A stretch of DNA of 64,000 nt. It comes from Trichobilharzia regenti. Taxonomy: Eukaryota; Platyhelminthes; Trematoda; Strigeidida; Schistosomatidae. Of the stretch, positions 1-11,989 are shown piece by piece. The notes below the pieces were generated by a model. The model was not told where the DNA came from. It ran no database searches and worked only from the letters and a program-made list of their open reading frames with translations. A program made the position numbers and the translations under genes. Location: the NCBI GenBank assembly GCA_944472135.2, contig OX235270.1, positions 69,701,668 to 69,765,667 on the forward strand. Direction: 5' to 3'. Numbering within the stretch: position 1 is the stretch's first letter; every line of letters begins with the position of its first letter.

Positions 1-131
1 AGATGGGGTTGCTAGCCTCATGCCTAAACTTCCCTCTTTACCAGCGAGGTAAAGGAGTGCGTCAGCCGGGGGTCGAACCTCGGACCATGTGCATGGTCGG
101 CGAGCGTCCTAACCCCTGTGCCGCAGACACC
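1..131 (-). repeat. tRNA-derived SINE, family A, truncated by window edge
   Basis: Read on the minus strand this is a tRNA-like head (B-box-like stretch near 70-80, anticodon-arm palindrome around catgtgcatgg) followed by the start of a body that resembles the 5' end of the RTE element at 31.3 kb. Fuller copies lie at 38.9, 50.0 and 53.2 kb. The 3' tail is beyond the left edge. Confidence 0.75.
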
Positions 132-977
132 TATTACTGAGGATAGTACTTTATTTCTACTTAAAGCAAGACATGTTTTATTCCATGGTTATGTTGAGGA
201 GTACGACCTGACAAATTCCTTTTATGCTTCTTCTTCTTCTTCTTCTTGTTAATAGCCAAACGTGTTCCTTGTTTTACAGGGTAACAATCAAAGTGAACAA
301 AACAATCCACATAATTCAGAAATAAGAAGAAAAGGGTTCTGAAATATCCTGCCGTGTAATTCAGAATTCTATCTAATTACCATGATGCTCACTTTCCCTT
401 GAGCTCCACCTAATATTATCATCGAGAGACTACTAAGAGAAGGCAGAAGACTGTTCACCGATAGTTGTGATAAGCGCCAATCAGCACAATCCATGTAACT
501 GCTATCTTTGGATAAGAGCTCACCAAAATCCAATTACTGGGGTGGAGGCTGAAAGTGACATTACTGATGAATGTATATAGAAGTCTATAACGCATTATAA
601 AGTACACAAATTGTAGCATGGTGCTCACAAACGCCACTTGTTATAGTGAGTAATGTATCATCCACCCTTCATCCCCACTCCTAAAAATGTTTTATTCAAT
701 GAATCTCGAATGTAATTCAACAATTTTACATTTTCTTTTGCTTTAGGCTAGACAGTTCAAAAAGATGAACAAAAAGTTATTTCGGTTGAAAATGAAACGC
801 ACTCTCTTCATCACAGGATCAATCATCTTTGGCTCATTAATATTACTGGCAGTGATACTTTTATCTGTCTTGTAACGTGTATGTATATCTGTCACACATT
901 GTCAATGTAACTGATCATATTATTACCAGTAATAAATAAAATCTGTTGGAAACATACATACATCCGTTACAGATATT
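132..977. other. No gene recognised
   Basis: AT-rich sequence with a short CTT microsatellite at 225-247. The small ORF at 637-455 (minus) has no recognisable motif and is probably chance. Confidence 0.5.
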
Positions 978-1160
978 GAATGGTCAGTGGGATGGTCTAG
1001 TAACTCTAGACGTTCTGGATTCGATCCTCAGTGAGTTAATGGATGCAGAGTGATTAAGTGTCCGAAACTAGGGTGAAACAGTTGTGCAGCACTCTGTGAG
1101 ATTCAACCGTTCTCAAACCGATTATGCCATTATAATGTAACAGGGAAATCCTAGCATTGT
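978..1160 (+). repeat. Degenerate family C tRNA-headed repeat with decayed hammerhead
   Basis: A diverged copy of the element at 37.8 kb. The tRNA-like head (tggtctagtaa, ttcgatcct) is followed by a region that aligns with the hammerhead but has lost the conserved CUGANGA core. Downstream bases align with the flank of the 37.8 kb copy (ccgttctcaaacc). Confidence 0.55.
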
Positions 1161-1447
1161 GGTAGTAGAATTCAACCCCACACTAAATAGATTTATTCGG
1201 TACAAGATACAGTGTGATACAGTATCAACTAGTAGTGGATGTTTCGAACAAAAATAGTGGTTTATAATTAAACCAAGGTATTCAAACGACATCTTAATTC
1301 TCTATACATACATTTTTATATACTGTATCCTGTTTGTTAATGTTATCTTCTACTTATCCGGAATTAGTGTTATGTCATTTATATTGCAGATAAAACTATA
1401 TACGCTTGGTTTCTTGATTACTGTTTGTGCAATGAAGTCAATGCAAA

Positions 1448-2830
1448 AAGTGGCGCGGAATTATGCTCCTGTCCATCCCAAACAAAATACTAAGCCGCAT
1501 CATCCTGGAGAGAATCAAACACGCCAACCTAGATGGAAAACTTTGATCGGAACAAGCTGAATTCAGGAGAAACAAGTCATGTATTGATCAAATCACCACA
1601 CTACGGATAATCATTGAACAAAGCTTGCAATGAAAGTCACCTCTCTATCTCAACTTCATCGACTTTGAAAAGGCACTCGACAGCGTCGATCGAGAGGTGA
1701 TTTGGAAACTACTTGGCTCCTACGGGGTCCCATCGATAATTATACATCTCATCCAACAGTTGTTCGACAATGCTGCATGCCAAGTAATCTACAACGGGAA
1801 GCTTACGGAAGCCTTCGAAGTGAAGACGGGAGTGAGGCAAGGCTGTCTACTATCACCAATCATTTTCCTGATTGGATAATGCGACAGACAACGGCAACCA
1901 ACGAGGGAACGGGCATAAAATGGACTCACACAAAAAGAGACTTGGAGGATCTGGACTTCCCCGATGATATATGTCTGATTTCCCACAAACTGGAAGATAT
2001 GCAAGTGATGAAAAGCAACAAGCTGGCAGACGAAGCATCCAGAGAAGGTAGGACTTCAGATGAACGTAGATAAAACAGAGGTGATCAAGATTCCTGGCCA
2101 ACAACAACAGCAACAGCAACAACAACAGATAACAATCAACCAGCATAAATGGGAGGAACCTGAAAGAAACAACCTCCTTTACCTACCTACCTACCTCGGA
2201 AGCATCGTTTCAACTACAAGCGGACGGAACTGACGAGGATATCAAAGCCAGAATCGGAAAGCAAGCCAGGTTTTCATTACTCTCAAGACTGTGTGGAGGT
2301 CAACAGCACTCACCATCAAAAATAACATCCGGATTTTCAACTCCAATGTAAAGTCAGTGCCACTTACTATATGGATCAGAAACGTGGCCAGCGCGTCATA
2401 AAGGGCATCTCAAACAAACTACAGACCTTCATTAACAGTTGTCTTCGCTCAGTACTCAAGATCAGATGGGCGGCCAAAAAAGATCAGCAATAGGGAGGGA
2501 TCTCTGGCAATGAGCGAACCAACCAGTAACCGATTGTGCAACACATAGGCAGGACGAAATGGAGATGAATTGACCATACGCTTAGGAAACCATCAAGTGA
2601 CACCACTAGACAAGCCATTGCTCGAGTGGAACCCGAAAGGGAAGCGGGGAGTTGGTCGTCAATGCAAGGGTGACTTGGAGGAGGTCATGTGAAGAGGAGA
2701 TGAAAGCCTGTGGGCAGACTTGGAGCGGGGTGAAAAAGTTGGCAGTAAACCGAATGCAATGGAGACTGAAGCGACTGAAGTCCTACGTTCCTCTAGGAAT
2801 TAAAGGATATAATAATAATAATTATTATTA
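1448..2830 (+). pseudogene. Decayed RTE-clade non-LTR retrotransposon, RT to 3' end
   Basis: This is a 5'-truncated, frameshifted copy of the same family as the element at 31.3-34.5 kb. Near 1650-1880 it encodes the RT core with FIDFEKALDSVDREV and TGVRQGCLLSP. The catalytic box that should read FADD is changed to FPDD near 1960. The C-terminal stretch (WRRSCEEE near 2680) and the 3' end close to a run of TAA-type repeats at 2806-2850 are still visible. Stops and frame changes interrupt every domain, so it cannot code for a working enzyme. It resembles the full copy from about the middle of the RT to the tail, which is consistent with 5' truncation during target-primed reverse transcription. 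Confidence 0.88.
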
Positions 2831-2879
2831 TAATTATAATAATAAATCAAGAAGTTTAAATGTTCTAAGCTGACTAATC

Positions 2880-4370
2880 TTGATTTTCAAAGGAAACTAT
2901 GGTGAAATAATATCACCTCGAACTGAGTAACCTGTGAATGAACTTGCAGAATTGAGAACAAATTTTAAAGCTGCAGATATGATATATAGCAGATGTCACT
3001 TGTTGCTTCGGTGAAGAAAGATCCCGTCATTAGCCACAATCTGTGTCTCTGGATGTCTATCCACCTATATGTATATATCATCTTTTAAGTCTATGACTCT
3101 ATCCTACACTCTTGCTGGAATGCATTCAATAAAGACAGTGTTATCCCAGTCTCGCATATATGTAGGATTGCAATAATAAACAGGGGGTAGTAGAACAAAA
3201 ATTATACAAAGCAAACTAGTTAGTAGTGTGGATGCAGTCATGTAATTACGAGTAGTGCTATGTGCTTGAAAATCAATTAAGCTATTCATACAGTGTCTTA
3301 TATCAAATAGGTTTATCCTAATATGCAACTGATTACGCATAGTCTTATGAAAGCTGTCACTGTGCACAGACTAGTCGATATAACTTTAAAAGTCATATGT
3401 GTGTGTGTGTGTGTGCGCGCGCGCAAACAAAAGCTGAAATCAAGTTGGATGAAACAGTCATGTTTAATGTGAATGTGATTAAGCCTTATGACTAAAATCA
3501 GGCTTCTCTGGAATGGAACGTTTGTTCAGCAAGGTGAATGAACTAATGACGCCTGCGTAAAACCAATGTCTAGAGTGATGAATTGTGGGATTTGGCTAGT
3601 TTTCACTCTGATATAAATGAATTCTTTAAAATCTAAGGGTGTAGCTCAAAACGTCTGAGCTCCTTTGGTTCAAATATGATCATAGTTCAAATGTTTCTAT
3701 AAATTATTCAGTAGGTGGTAACATGATCAATTATCAACTTGTCTACATTATCGAGTCTCGCTCTAAGTTGATGCGTGCCTGAATTATTCCCTTCTAGCTT
3801 AAACACTAAGTGACAATAATTCAAATGCTCAAGAACTAAAGACTTTCTGCAAAACCTCAACTACACCCTGTTGTGATAGTTTAGAGAATTATACAAACTT
3901 CAGATAGAGAAAAACCTTATAGACTATTTACTATAAATGTCAATCGGTCATATCTTTCAGAAAATAGCTACCAACTGGTCATCCAATCAGTATGAACTTC
4001 CACAGATATCTTGGAATGCTTGTTGATTTAGTGTCTTGATTACTTAAGGGGGTTAGAAAGAATGAAAAGAAACATCTAACTAGTATCGATTTACGAATAA
4101 CTTCAGCATGTATCACTTAGTGAGATGTACTCCTCTCATTTGGGATAAACGCAGTTTACTATAAAGGCAAATATTGAATAGTGAAGTTTTTACTACTGAT
4201 TAACAGAAGCTGGAAGTTTCCTAGTGGTCAAATGTAAGAACTAGTAGATATGTCTAAGATCTCACCTGATACCATGCAACCATACTGGCGATTAATCTCC
4301 AATTGGGACTAAACAACTGTTAATCATCTCTTAGTATTCTCTCTACCTCTAAAATCATTTAATCCCTCCT
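2880..4370. other. No gene recognised
   Basis: AT-rich sequence without a convincing ORF. It contains an alternating purine-pyrimidine tract (GT then GC) at about 3399-3424. Confidence 0.5.
3399..3424. repeat. (TG)n(CG)n microsatellite
   Basis: An uninterrupted alternating TG tract runs directly into a CG tract. Alternating purine-pyrimidine DNA with a CG block is the type of sequence that can adopt Z-form. Confidence 0.9.
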
Positions 4371-4374
4371 CTCC

Positions 4375-4772
4375 TAAGCCTAAGTTAACTGGCTTGGTAG
4401 TTTTCTAACCGGTCCCAAGCCCGGGTAAAAAGGGAGGGGTGGTTGTGGGGCTAGGAACCCCACACTACAAAAGCTATCAAACTGCTACAGAAACTTCAAT
4501 GCACAAAAGTATGTTAAAAATACAAAAAAACGCAGATAACAATCTTGTTCTTCACTGGAATCTGAGAGTGGAATTCAAATGAGAAACGACACGTGGGCCG
4601 TCAGTGCTAGGGTGACATGAAGGAGGTCGCATGAGGGGGAGATGAAAGATTATGGATGATCATGGACCAAATGAAGAGGACAGCAGAAAGTAGAAGAAAG
4701 TTGAGATGTGTTTTTGAAGCCCCATGTTGCACTGTGGACCCAAGGGAATAAGAATAATATAATAGAACTACT
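4375..4772 (+). mobile_element. Internally deleted RTE derivative (5' end joined to 3' end)
   Basis: Positions 4395-4560 match the 5' leader of the RTE copy at 31.3 kb (ccggtcccaagcccgggtaa, then gctacagaaacttcaa and the start region cactggaatc). Positions 4590-4750 match its 3' end (agggtgacatgaaggagg, then ccatgttgcactgtgga). The roughly 2.8 kb endonuclease and RT region between them is absent. It ends in an AATAA-type repeat like other family members. The likeliest reading is a non-autonomous deletion derivative mobilised by the RTE enzyme. A similar structure is at 58.3 kb. Confidence 0.72.
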
Positions 4773-7700
4773 CTATAATTAAAGCTACTACATATATCCA
4801 TATACACACACTGTCAACGTAAACAGAAGCGTTTGTTTTAGGATGAGGCTGAAACTAATTGCCAGTTGTCTTCAAGGCTCAACTAATATTCCAACCAGGT
4901 GGGGGAAGTCAATGAAACACCTAAAATAAAAACAGTCAAATGGAACATTTGAAACGATTATGGACTGCATTAAACACAACCGACTCCTGAGAAAATTCTA
5001 ATTTCAACTGACCGTCTTTATTCTATCGTATCAGAAAGGGGAGTTCAAATTGTATTGGTGATTACCTATACACTCACTCTTCCTATGTTGTAAAATAAGT
5101 TCACTTACAAATACAAAAGCTCCATGACTTACCCAAGCTACACTCTCTGTATCACACGATATGGTGCTTAACAATTCAGCTTGAATGCACACAGAACAAT
5201 TCCTTCTGTCCAGCTGTCTATCGATTTATCAAGCTAATCCACACCTGAAAATATTTAGTTCTGAAGAGCAGCCAGGTTGAAATGAAGTATGCCTTTTTTA
5301 AAAACACATCTGGCTCTTCAATCTTTACAAGCAGGGAAATTTCTGAGGGGATGGTTTCACTAACCACCATTTTCCTTTGACTCGGATGTTAGGATTGTCC
5401 TTTACTTTACCTCAGAAAAGTATATGATCATTGATAAAACTAGGTATCAGGTAACTGATCAATTCAAAGCTAAGTTATCCAGCTATCATGGTGGCTGGTA
5501 TAACTTAGATGATGCGCTAAGCACGTCGTTTACATCGACATCTTGTTAGAATGCTCAAAAGTTCTTCGGAAGTATAATGAAAAACGGTTGGAATTTTAAC
5601 ACAAGCACATACACACTTATAGTTCAATCGATAAGCATGCTTGTGCGCTGAATGTAACTTCTAATCGATCACAGGTGTGAATGATGCCCGCGTTTATCTT
5701 CATTTCTTGTCATGAATGACGCGATACGTTTTCGTCTTCTTTTTTCAGTATTAGATATCACAGTATGTGATTTAAATCTTACTGGCAAAAAGTGAGAATA
5801 AGCAAAACGCTAAGCTAATCAATCACATGCTACCTCTTAAGATTTGTGAACAATATGTGTAGATTATATCTCTATGTAGAGAAAATAAAAAATTGAAAAC
5901 ACCAATCAATACTCAAACAACAAAAATAATAAATTGATTAAGTTTATTTATTGATTTTTCTTGTTGTGATTCAAAGGTAATTGATCTGCGTTATGTTTGA
6001 AAGTAATTAAAGTAACAGTTGTTCTATATGTTTAACACCAGATATTAATTCTTCGCCAAAAAAATTGAAAGAAATAATTTACTGTTGTCATGGAATTGGA
6101 AAGATTAGGAAAGACAGTTTGCCAAAACACCAGAACATGGAAGGTGAATGGATAATGAAAGAAAGTCGGGTGAGTTGTGGTTCATTAGCATATTATGTGT
6201 GTCATCAGTATCAGACAAAATTCACTAGGTGTTTGATAAAGGATAAACTCGGTTCGTCCAGTAGGCGAATAGGAGCAGTAGCTGGTAAAAACCTTTTACT
6301 AGCTCCAGTGCAATTACCTTCACATCGACTAGGCTTAGTCATGTGCTTTTTAATTTCTCATTGAGCTATTTATGTAGACCACCTTAGGGAGTAGACTGAC
6401 GCACTTCAAATCGACTGCATACAGAAAATCTCTGTCTTACTTCATTGCCTAGTCAAGCTTTTATAACCTGTAGGTTCTGTGGGTCATCACAGTGAGAAGG
6501 GATGGTCAGAATGTCATTTTGATCGTACAGTATCATTGCTAGTTTGGAGTTGTGAAATACAACCACAGGAACGCATGAGGTATTGAAAACTGATACAGCC
6601 ATCCAGTCGAACTAAACTGTCAAGTAGCAAAAAAGCATTTAAGATGATTTATTGGAAGTTTAACTTTTTTTTAGAACACCAAAATTCACTCACTGCGATA
6701 TGTATACACATTCAAGTGTGAGGCAAAGAGGACTATTAAAATATTACATTGCCAGATTTAAAATCACACGAATTCATTTCCATTGAGGTGACATAGTAAA
6801 ACTAACACTGCAGACCGGTAAGTAATATATCCAAGCGACTGAATTTGTTTTATAAAAACTGATCTACTAAAGCCAAGTATAAACAGATTAAACGCACCTA
6901 ACAATGAGTTACATCAGTAAGTGGAGATAAAAATGGGAGTGTTATAAGAGCATTGGATTGAGAACAAACCCGTATAACTTGATTTTGTTTAGCCTCAGAA
7001 CTTCTGCAGCAAGCATACCGATACCAACCAGCTTTGACTCACCGTCAACAAAAAACAACACCTATCCTCTTACAAATAAGCAGTCAGTAACAATTAGGTC
7101 TGGATAAGTTTACCAGTGTTAGTCGGCACAGATCTAGATTTTGTGTATGTGTGTAAAATCAGATCGGACAGATCTTGAAAATATAAGACAGTAAGTCGCC
7201 AGGTTGGCGTTTTGTATTCTCACATGAAAAATAAACGAATTTAGGCGAAGCAAGTGAAGAAACTCACAGTTATTGTATTTAAAAAGGTAAATGAAATAGA
7301 TTAAAAGCAATAACTAGTCATTGTTCAAGAACAAGTAAAAAACAGACACAGATGAAAGTACTCCTTATAAAAGTTAAGTATTCTGGTGAGAAAATACAAT
7401 AGGCATCGAAATGAGTCATACAGAAAATAGATACAAAACCTCAGAGCATATTATATCACAAGTAGAATTATTTGAAGGAAAAAATAAAAAAAAAACAGTC
7501 TTGCATTGGGAATAAGTTTGTAATCACAGTCAGAGATCGTGAGTTCCATATGTATAGTATACTGAATGCATTTTGCATTGCAATAGACGATATCTTTAAA
7601 ATAACTTTCGAAGTTTTATTATTAGAATAAAATTCTAAGAATTCTAAGCTCAAAATGATGAACATTTGAGGATTGCAATAAAATGCATTACACTAGTACC

Positions 7701-7811
7701 TGTCTTTGTCAATACAATGAAAAAAAATGTATACAAAAATATATATTTATCAGATTATCTGTTTTGTAGAGTTTCTCAGCTTACTTTTTTTCTCTTCCTG
7801 TATTCAAATTA
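4773..7811. other. No gene recognised
   Basis: AT-rich sequence. The ORF at 6065-6364 (plus, 99 aa) has no recognisable domain, no clear splice context and ordinary background composition, so it is not called. Confidence 0.45.
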
Positions 7812-8168
7812 TCACAGAGTTGTTGCATACTCATCATTTTGTACAGCTTCATTGTCATGTCCTCTGTCGACTGCATTACTGGCTCGTGGTTTGTATATTT
7901 CATGGGCGTTCACTTCTTCTTGTAGTTGTAGTATGCGTTCAATCTCTTTTTTACGCTTTCTTTTCCTTCTGATACGTTTTACAGTGTATGTAACAAAGAA
8001 TGCTGTTGTTGTAGAACAGCCGATAGCGAATAACACAATACCAATTGTCATTTTAATCGGTGAACCTTCATCTTCACCTGATCCCCATAAACATCCACCA
8101 ACAAGTAAACTCAATGTAGATATAATAAATAAGAAGAATAAGGCAGGTTCACCTTCAAATAATAACAT
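7812..8168 (-). CDS. Uncharacterised small two-helix membrane protein
   Basis: A complete 118-residue ORF. The ATG is preceded in frame by a stop codon six codons upstream, so the start is well placed and the gene could be a single exon. I do not recognise the family. Two hydrophobic segments are clear: about residues 10-28 (FFLFIISTLSLLVGG) and 41-62 (TIGIVLFAIGCSTTTAFFV). A strongly basic run, KRIRRKRKRKK, follows directly, which by the positive-inside rule should place the C-terminus in the cytosol. The short linker between helices (GSGEDEGSPIK) is acidic. The tail is polar with a charged helix-like stretch (EIERILQLQEEV). A TTTATT at about 7614-7620, read as AATAAA on this strand, could be a polyadenylation signal. 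It lies on the same strand as the glutamate receptor but far downstream. Confidence 0.6.
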   Translation of the reverse strand: MLLFEGEPALFFLFIISTLSLLVGGCLWGSGEDEGSPIKMTIGIVLFAIGCSTTTAFFVTYTVKRIRRKRKRKKEIERILQLQEEVNAHEIYKPRASNAVDRGHDNEAVQNDEYATTL

Positions 8169-8190
8169 GATATGGAGAAAAATATATTAA

Positions 8191-9860
8191 CTATTGGTAA
8201 TAATAATAATGGTAGTAATATTAGAAACAGTAGTTAATAATCCCATTCATGAAGAGTCATGGATGTCTTTCTATTCCTTAATGATGATAAAATCACTTTT
8301 GAGTGCACATGAACTGTACGTTGGTCTCCGTAAAACTGTTTGCTAGCCAGAATGTAAAATAAACATTCAGAATAGGCTACCAATAAACAAATCAGTTGTA
8401 GAGCACTATGCAGATTCCTATTAAAAAGTAATCTTTCCTATTAACCAATCAGATTCACTTTATGCGTATGTCTGTATATTACACATATATCGTAAGAGTA
8501 GTTTCATTTGCTCACACTAGTTACTTTTTAACATCACGCAGAAACTCACTGATTGTTTAATAATAGTATGATTAGTGATTTGACAGATGAAGTTCTTCAA
8601 TGAGATGTTTCAGGTGATATTTTGCGGAACACAGGTGCGTGTATGTCCGCGTGCACAACATTACATACACGTAAGGGTTTTTTTTTTACTGAAGAGTAAA
8701 TTCGCTTCTAACCTGCTTCCTTTGTAATGTATGTTACGTTAATCCGATGGATCCTTTACCTTTAAGATTTACTGATAGAGTGTAAGGAATTTAGGCGAAT
8801 CCTTTAGTACAGGAAGGCATAAAAACGATATTAGAAGATTCATTGGAGTTCTTTCTAGTCAGTAGCTTACAACCTAAAATTACTGTAATAATGCAATGTG
8901 ATCAGTCTCTTACGAATATCACAGATTCAGAGAAGCGAAATAGAATGGCTATAGTGTATAGCTTTTTTATTCTCTTCAGCTTTACGTGTGCAATTCATAT
9001 GAAAGCCAAATTAGTTTATTCGTTTGCACATTTCCCTAAGCATTAGCAACACTCTGATTGCATTTGGTCTTTTGAGTGTTAGCCACATCAGCTGGGCGCT
9101 GTTGTGTTAACTTATTCAAAGTTTTTACTGGATTATGCCAGCCAGACTAAGAAGCTTTAAACAATTGTAGTCCACTTTTGATGGTACTTTTTTGGTAACT
9201 TGATAGTATAGTTGACACACAAGTTTCCATCAACGCATTGCTTTAGACAATCGATGAGAAACAAATCTTGAAAACTAATGTACCACGCTTTAGCGACTGA
9301 CTGTTTTATGAAGTCCCTGTAGTTCTTGTGCGAAATCCATAACCACCCTGGAGTCCAGCAAGTCAGGTAGAATGAAGATAAATATTCTCCAGTAACAGGT
9401 TAATAATAATAATAATAATAATTTGCTTTATTCCAAAACAGTACTTGTGATACAGAATGGAATTCCCAACATTTTACTACAGTATTGCATCCAGTTAGTA
9501 CATTATCAATAAATAAAATTCTACATAGATTAAGGCTAATCTCAGTTACTTTTGACAACAACATATATTGGCATGTCAGTAGCAAATCCAAAATTAAACA
9601 GAGTGTTTAAAGGTGTTAGAAAAGTAGATACTAGCATATTTACTGGCGTAAGCGGTAACAAAAAGGTCGAGATATACAGAATGTGAAATAATGAAAAAGA
9701 ATGTTTTAAGTAGAGTTCGTAATGAAAAGAGAAACAAAACAGCACATAACAAAAATAAATACAGAAAGAGAAAAAAAAGTAGAGAGAAAACGTTGTACCT
9801 GTAAATGATGTGAGTTGGAAAGACGAGATCCAATTGTTCTACTGACAATTTAATCAGTTA
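8191..9860. other. No gene recognised
   Basis: AT-rich sequence with a TAA microsatellite at 9402-9421. Small hydrophobic minus-strand ORFs at 9594-9848 look like background from A/T-rich DNA. Confidence 0.45.
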
Positions 9861-9861
9861 T

Positions 9862-11200
9862 AAGTTTCACGCCTAATGCTTTCTTTATCGCACAGAATAC
9901 GAGCTAAGTAGTGTATGGTTGAGTTTTTGTACTTGCTAGTGCGAGCATTTAGTTTTCTATATAGGCTTCTGCCCTGTCTGATGAGATACAAGGGGAGAGC
10001 TGTGAATGAAGAGGGTGGTGTGAGTTAGATAGAATGGATTTAGTACATTTTTCACATGAGTCCAAGTGCCTGTTGACCAGAATATTAACAAGCTCGTTAA
10101 GTGACACGTTGCTAACCCTGCTGACAACCTTTAAAATCCTACGTAATAAGATATAGTCTTTCTTCTTTAGCCTTGCAAATACTAAGGTGGAACAATAGAG
10201 AATAATATAAGATAGAGAGTTTTCTTAGGAATCATCAAGATATGAGACGACCAGGAAAGATCAGTAGATAGAATGACGCCAAGATATTTAATTTCCGACT
10301 TGGTCTCTATCTCAGTGCCATCAATGTTACACACCTCGTGAGTGCTAACCAGTATTTTTTAGGTCAGATTTGTGCCTAAAGGTGAAATTACCTGTTTGGC
10401 ATTTGGAGGGGTTTAAGGTGAGACCGTTTTCCTTGGACCATTGGGTGATTTCTGATAAAAAGCCATTTAGGTTAGAGCAGTCACTTTGACACTTGACAGG
10501 CAAGATACAGTCATATCATCAGCATATTCAACAAAATTAATGTCACTTGAAGATAATAAATCATGTAGAAAGAAAGAAAAGAGAAGCGGGGAGAGTACAA
10601 CACCTTGGGGGGAAGCCAGCTTCAGTGAGCACAGCAGAGGAGGATTTACCTTTGTATACAATGTACTGCAATCTGTTAGAGAAATAGGAATGCAACCAGT
10701 TTGTAACCCAAGACTCATTTTGCCTCATCGAGAGCTTATTTAGCAAGAGGCATCAAGGTACAGAATCAAAAGCAGAAGTGAAGTCGAGAAACGTGCAACG
10801 AACGTATTTGGCATCTTTATCTAATGATGAGACGATACTGCTGTTTAAAACCGCTGTAGCGTCTAAAGTGCTTCTACCCTGTATACATACAAATTGTTTG
10901 GGGTCTTCAAAACTTTTAAGGGAGGGTTTAAGTTTAAGAAGTACTAGTTTTTCCATCAGCTTTAGAAAGGGGAAGTAATGGCAATGGGTCTGAATTTCAC
11001 ATTCTCGCTATTTCCAGGTTTAGGGACAGGGACTATTTTAATGTCTTTCTATGCAACAGGTACAACGTCGTTAGAAAAAGAAACATTTAGGATGTTAGTA
11101 AGTGGAGAACATAAAGCATCTGCACATTGTTTTAGAACATAAGCAGGTACACTATCGCGGCCAAGGCGACATGAGGGGTTAAGGTTTTATTTTCAATGGT
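9862..11200 (-). pseudogene. Decayed CR1/SR1-like non-LTR retrotransposon, RT part
   Basis: Translation of the minus strand gives a broken RT. In order from the right it shows IVPVPKPGNSENVKFRPIAI near 11040-10975, CTFLDFTSAFDSVP near 10790, SPQGVVLSPLLF near 10600, the catalytic box EYADDMTVS near 10520, WSKENGLTLNPSKC near 10430, and the thumb motif KYLGVILSTDLSWSSH near 10280-10230. The YADD box and the KYLG motif with a hydrophobic spacing are typical of the CR1/jockey group rather than the RTE elements elsewhere here, which have FADD. Schistosome SR1 is the named CR1-like family, but assignment to it is inference. Several frameshifts and stops make it non-functional. No endonuclease domain is visible, so it is 5'-truncated. 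Confidence 0.82.
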
Positions 11201-11985
11201 GCTAACCATTACGAGCCAATAGAAGTCACAGTTTATGTACCACTGGCTGAATAGTCAACGGACTGGTCTTGTAAGGTGATAGCCTCTAGGCGGGATCACT
11301 CACTTGATCGTGGATGTGTATTCCTGAATGCTCGGAAACTAGGGGTAGACACGTATCCCCGTATTATCTGGTGTTCACTGATTTTCAGACCGGGATCCAA
11401 CTTGAAATCAGTTGAATCCCCGCAATCAAACACCTGAAAATTTTACTATTCTGTTACAAACTTTACCCCCTACCATTTAAGTTTTCTTAATTAGCTCACT
11501 ACAGCCTTAGTTTTCATCAATGTGTGTTGATGATAAACAAGTAATGAAAACAAAATACGTAATTCAGCGAAGAGGCTCTTCTTAGATAATTCATTTTCTT
11601 TAGCTGTATAATCACATTTATATAAAAGTTTTTTTCAGGAAGGAGGGTAGTAACAAAACTAATAATTTGACACAAACATATTTGTTAATATTGGTCAATG
11701 AATAAAAGAAGTTGAATAAGAGTATTACAGTAATGTTAAAAGATATTAATAATAATTTAGTGAATGAGTTGTAAACACGATGCGCATAGAAACGAAGAAG
11801 GGTATCCAATTGTGTAAGAGTTGTAAAGAAATAGAAGAGATATGAATTAGAAAAACGAAAAACCAAACAAGTGTTGTCAGTAGAGATCAGCGTGGTTGTT
11901 GCTGTGATAGGGGAAGTGGTTGTATACAGAGCTCCATTTTCTCTACCTGTATAGCTAAAGCTTCAGCAATGCAAATCAGATGAAA
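11201..11985. other. No gene recognised
   Basis: AT-rich spacer. The part near 11280-11420 contains weak resemblance to hammerhead-type repeats (gatcactcacttgatcgtgg) but too little to call. Confidence 0.4.
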
Positions 11986-11989
11986 GCGT

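Noticed and set aside
6065..6364. 99-codon ORF on the plus strand
   Set aside because: No domain, no splice or poly(A) context, composition like background.
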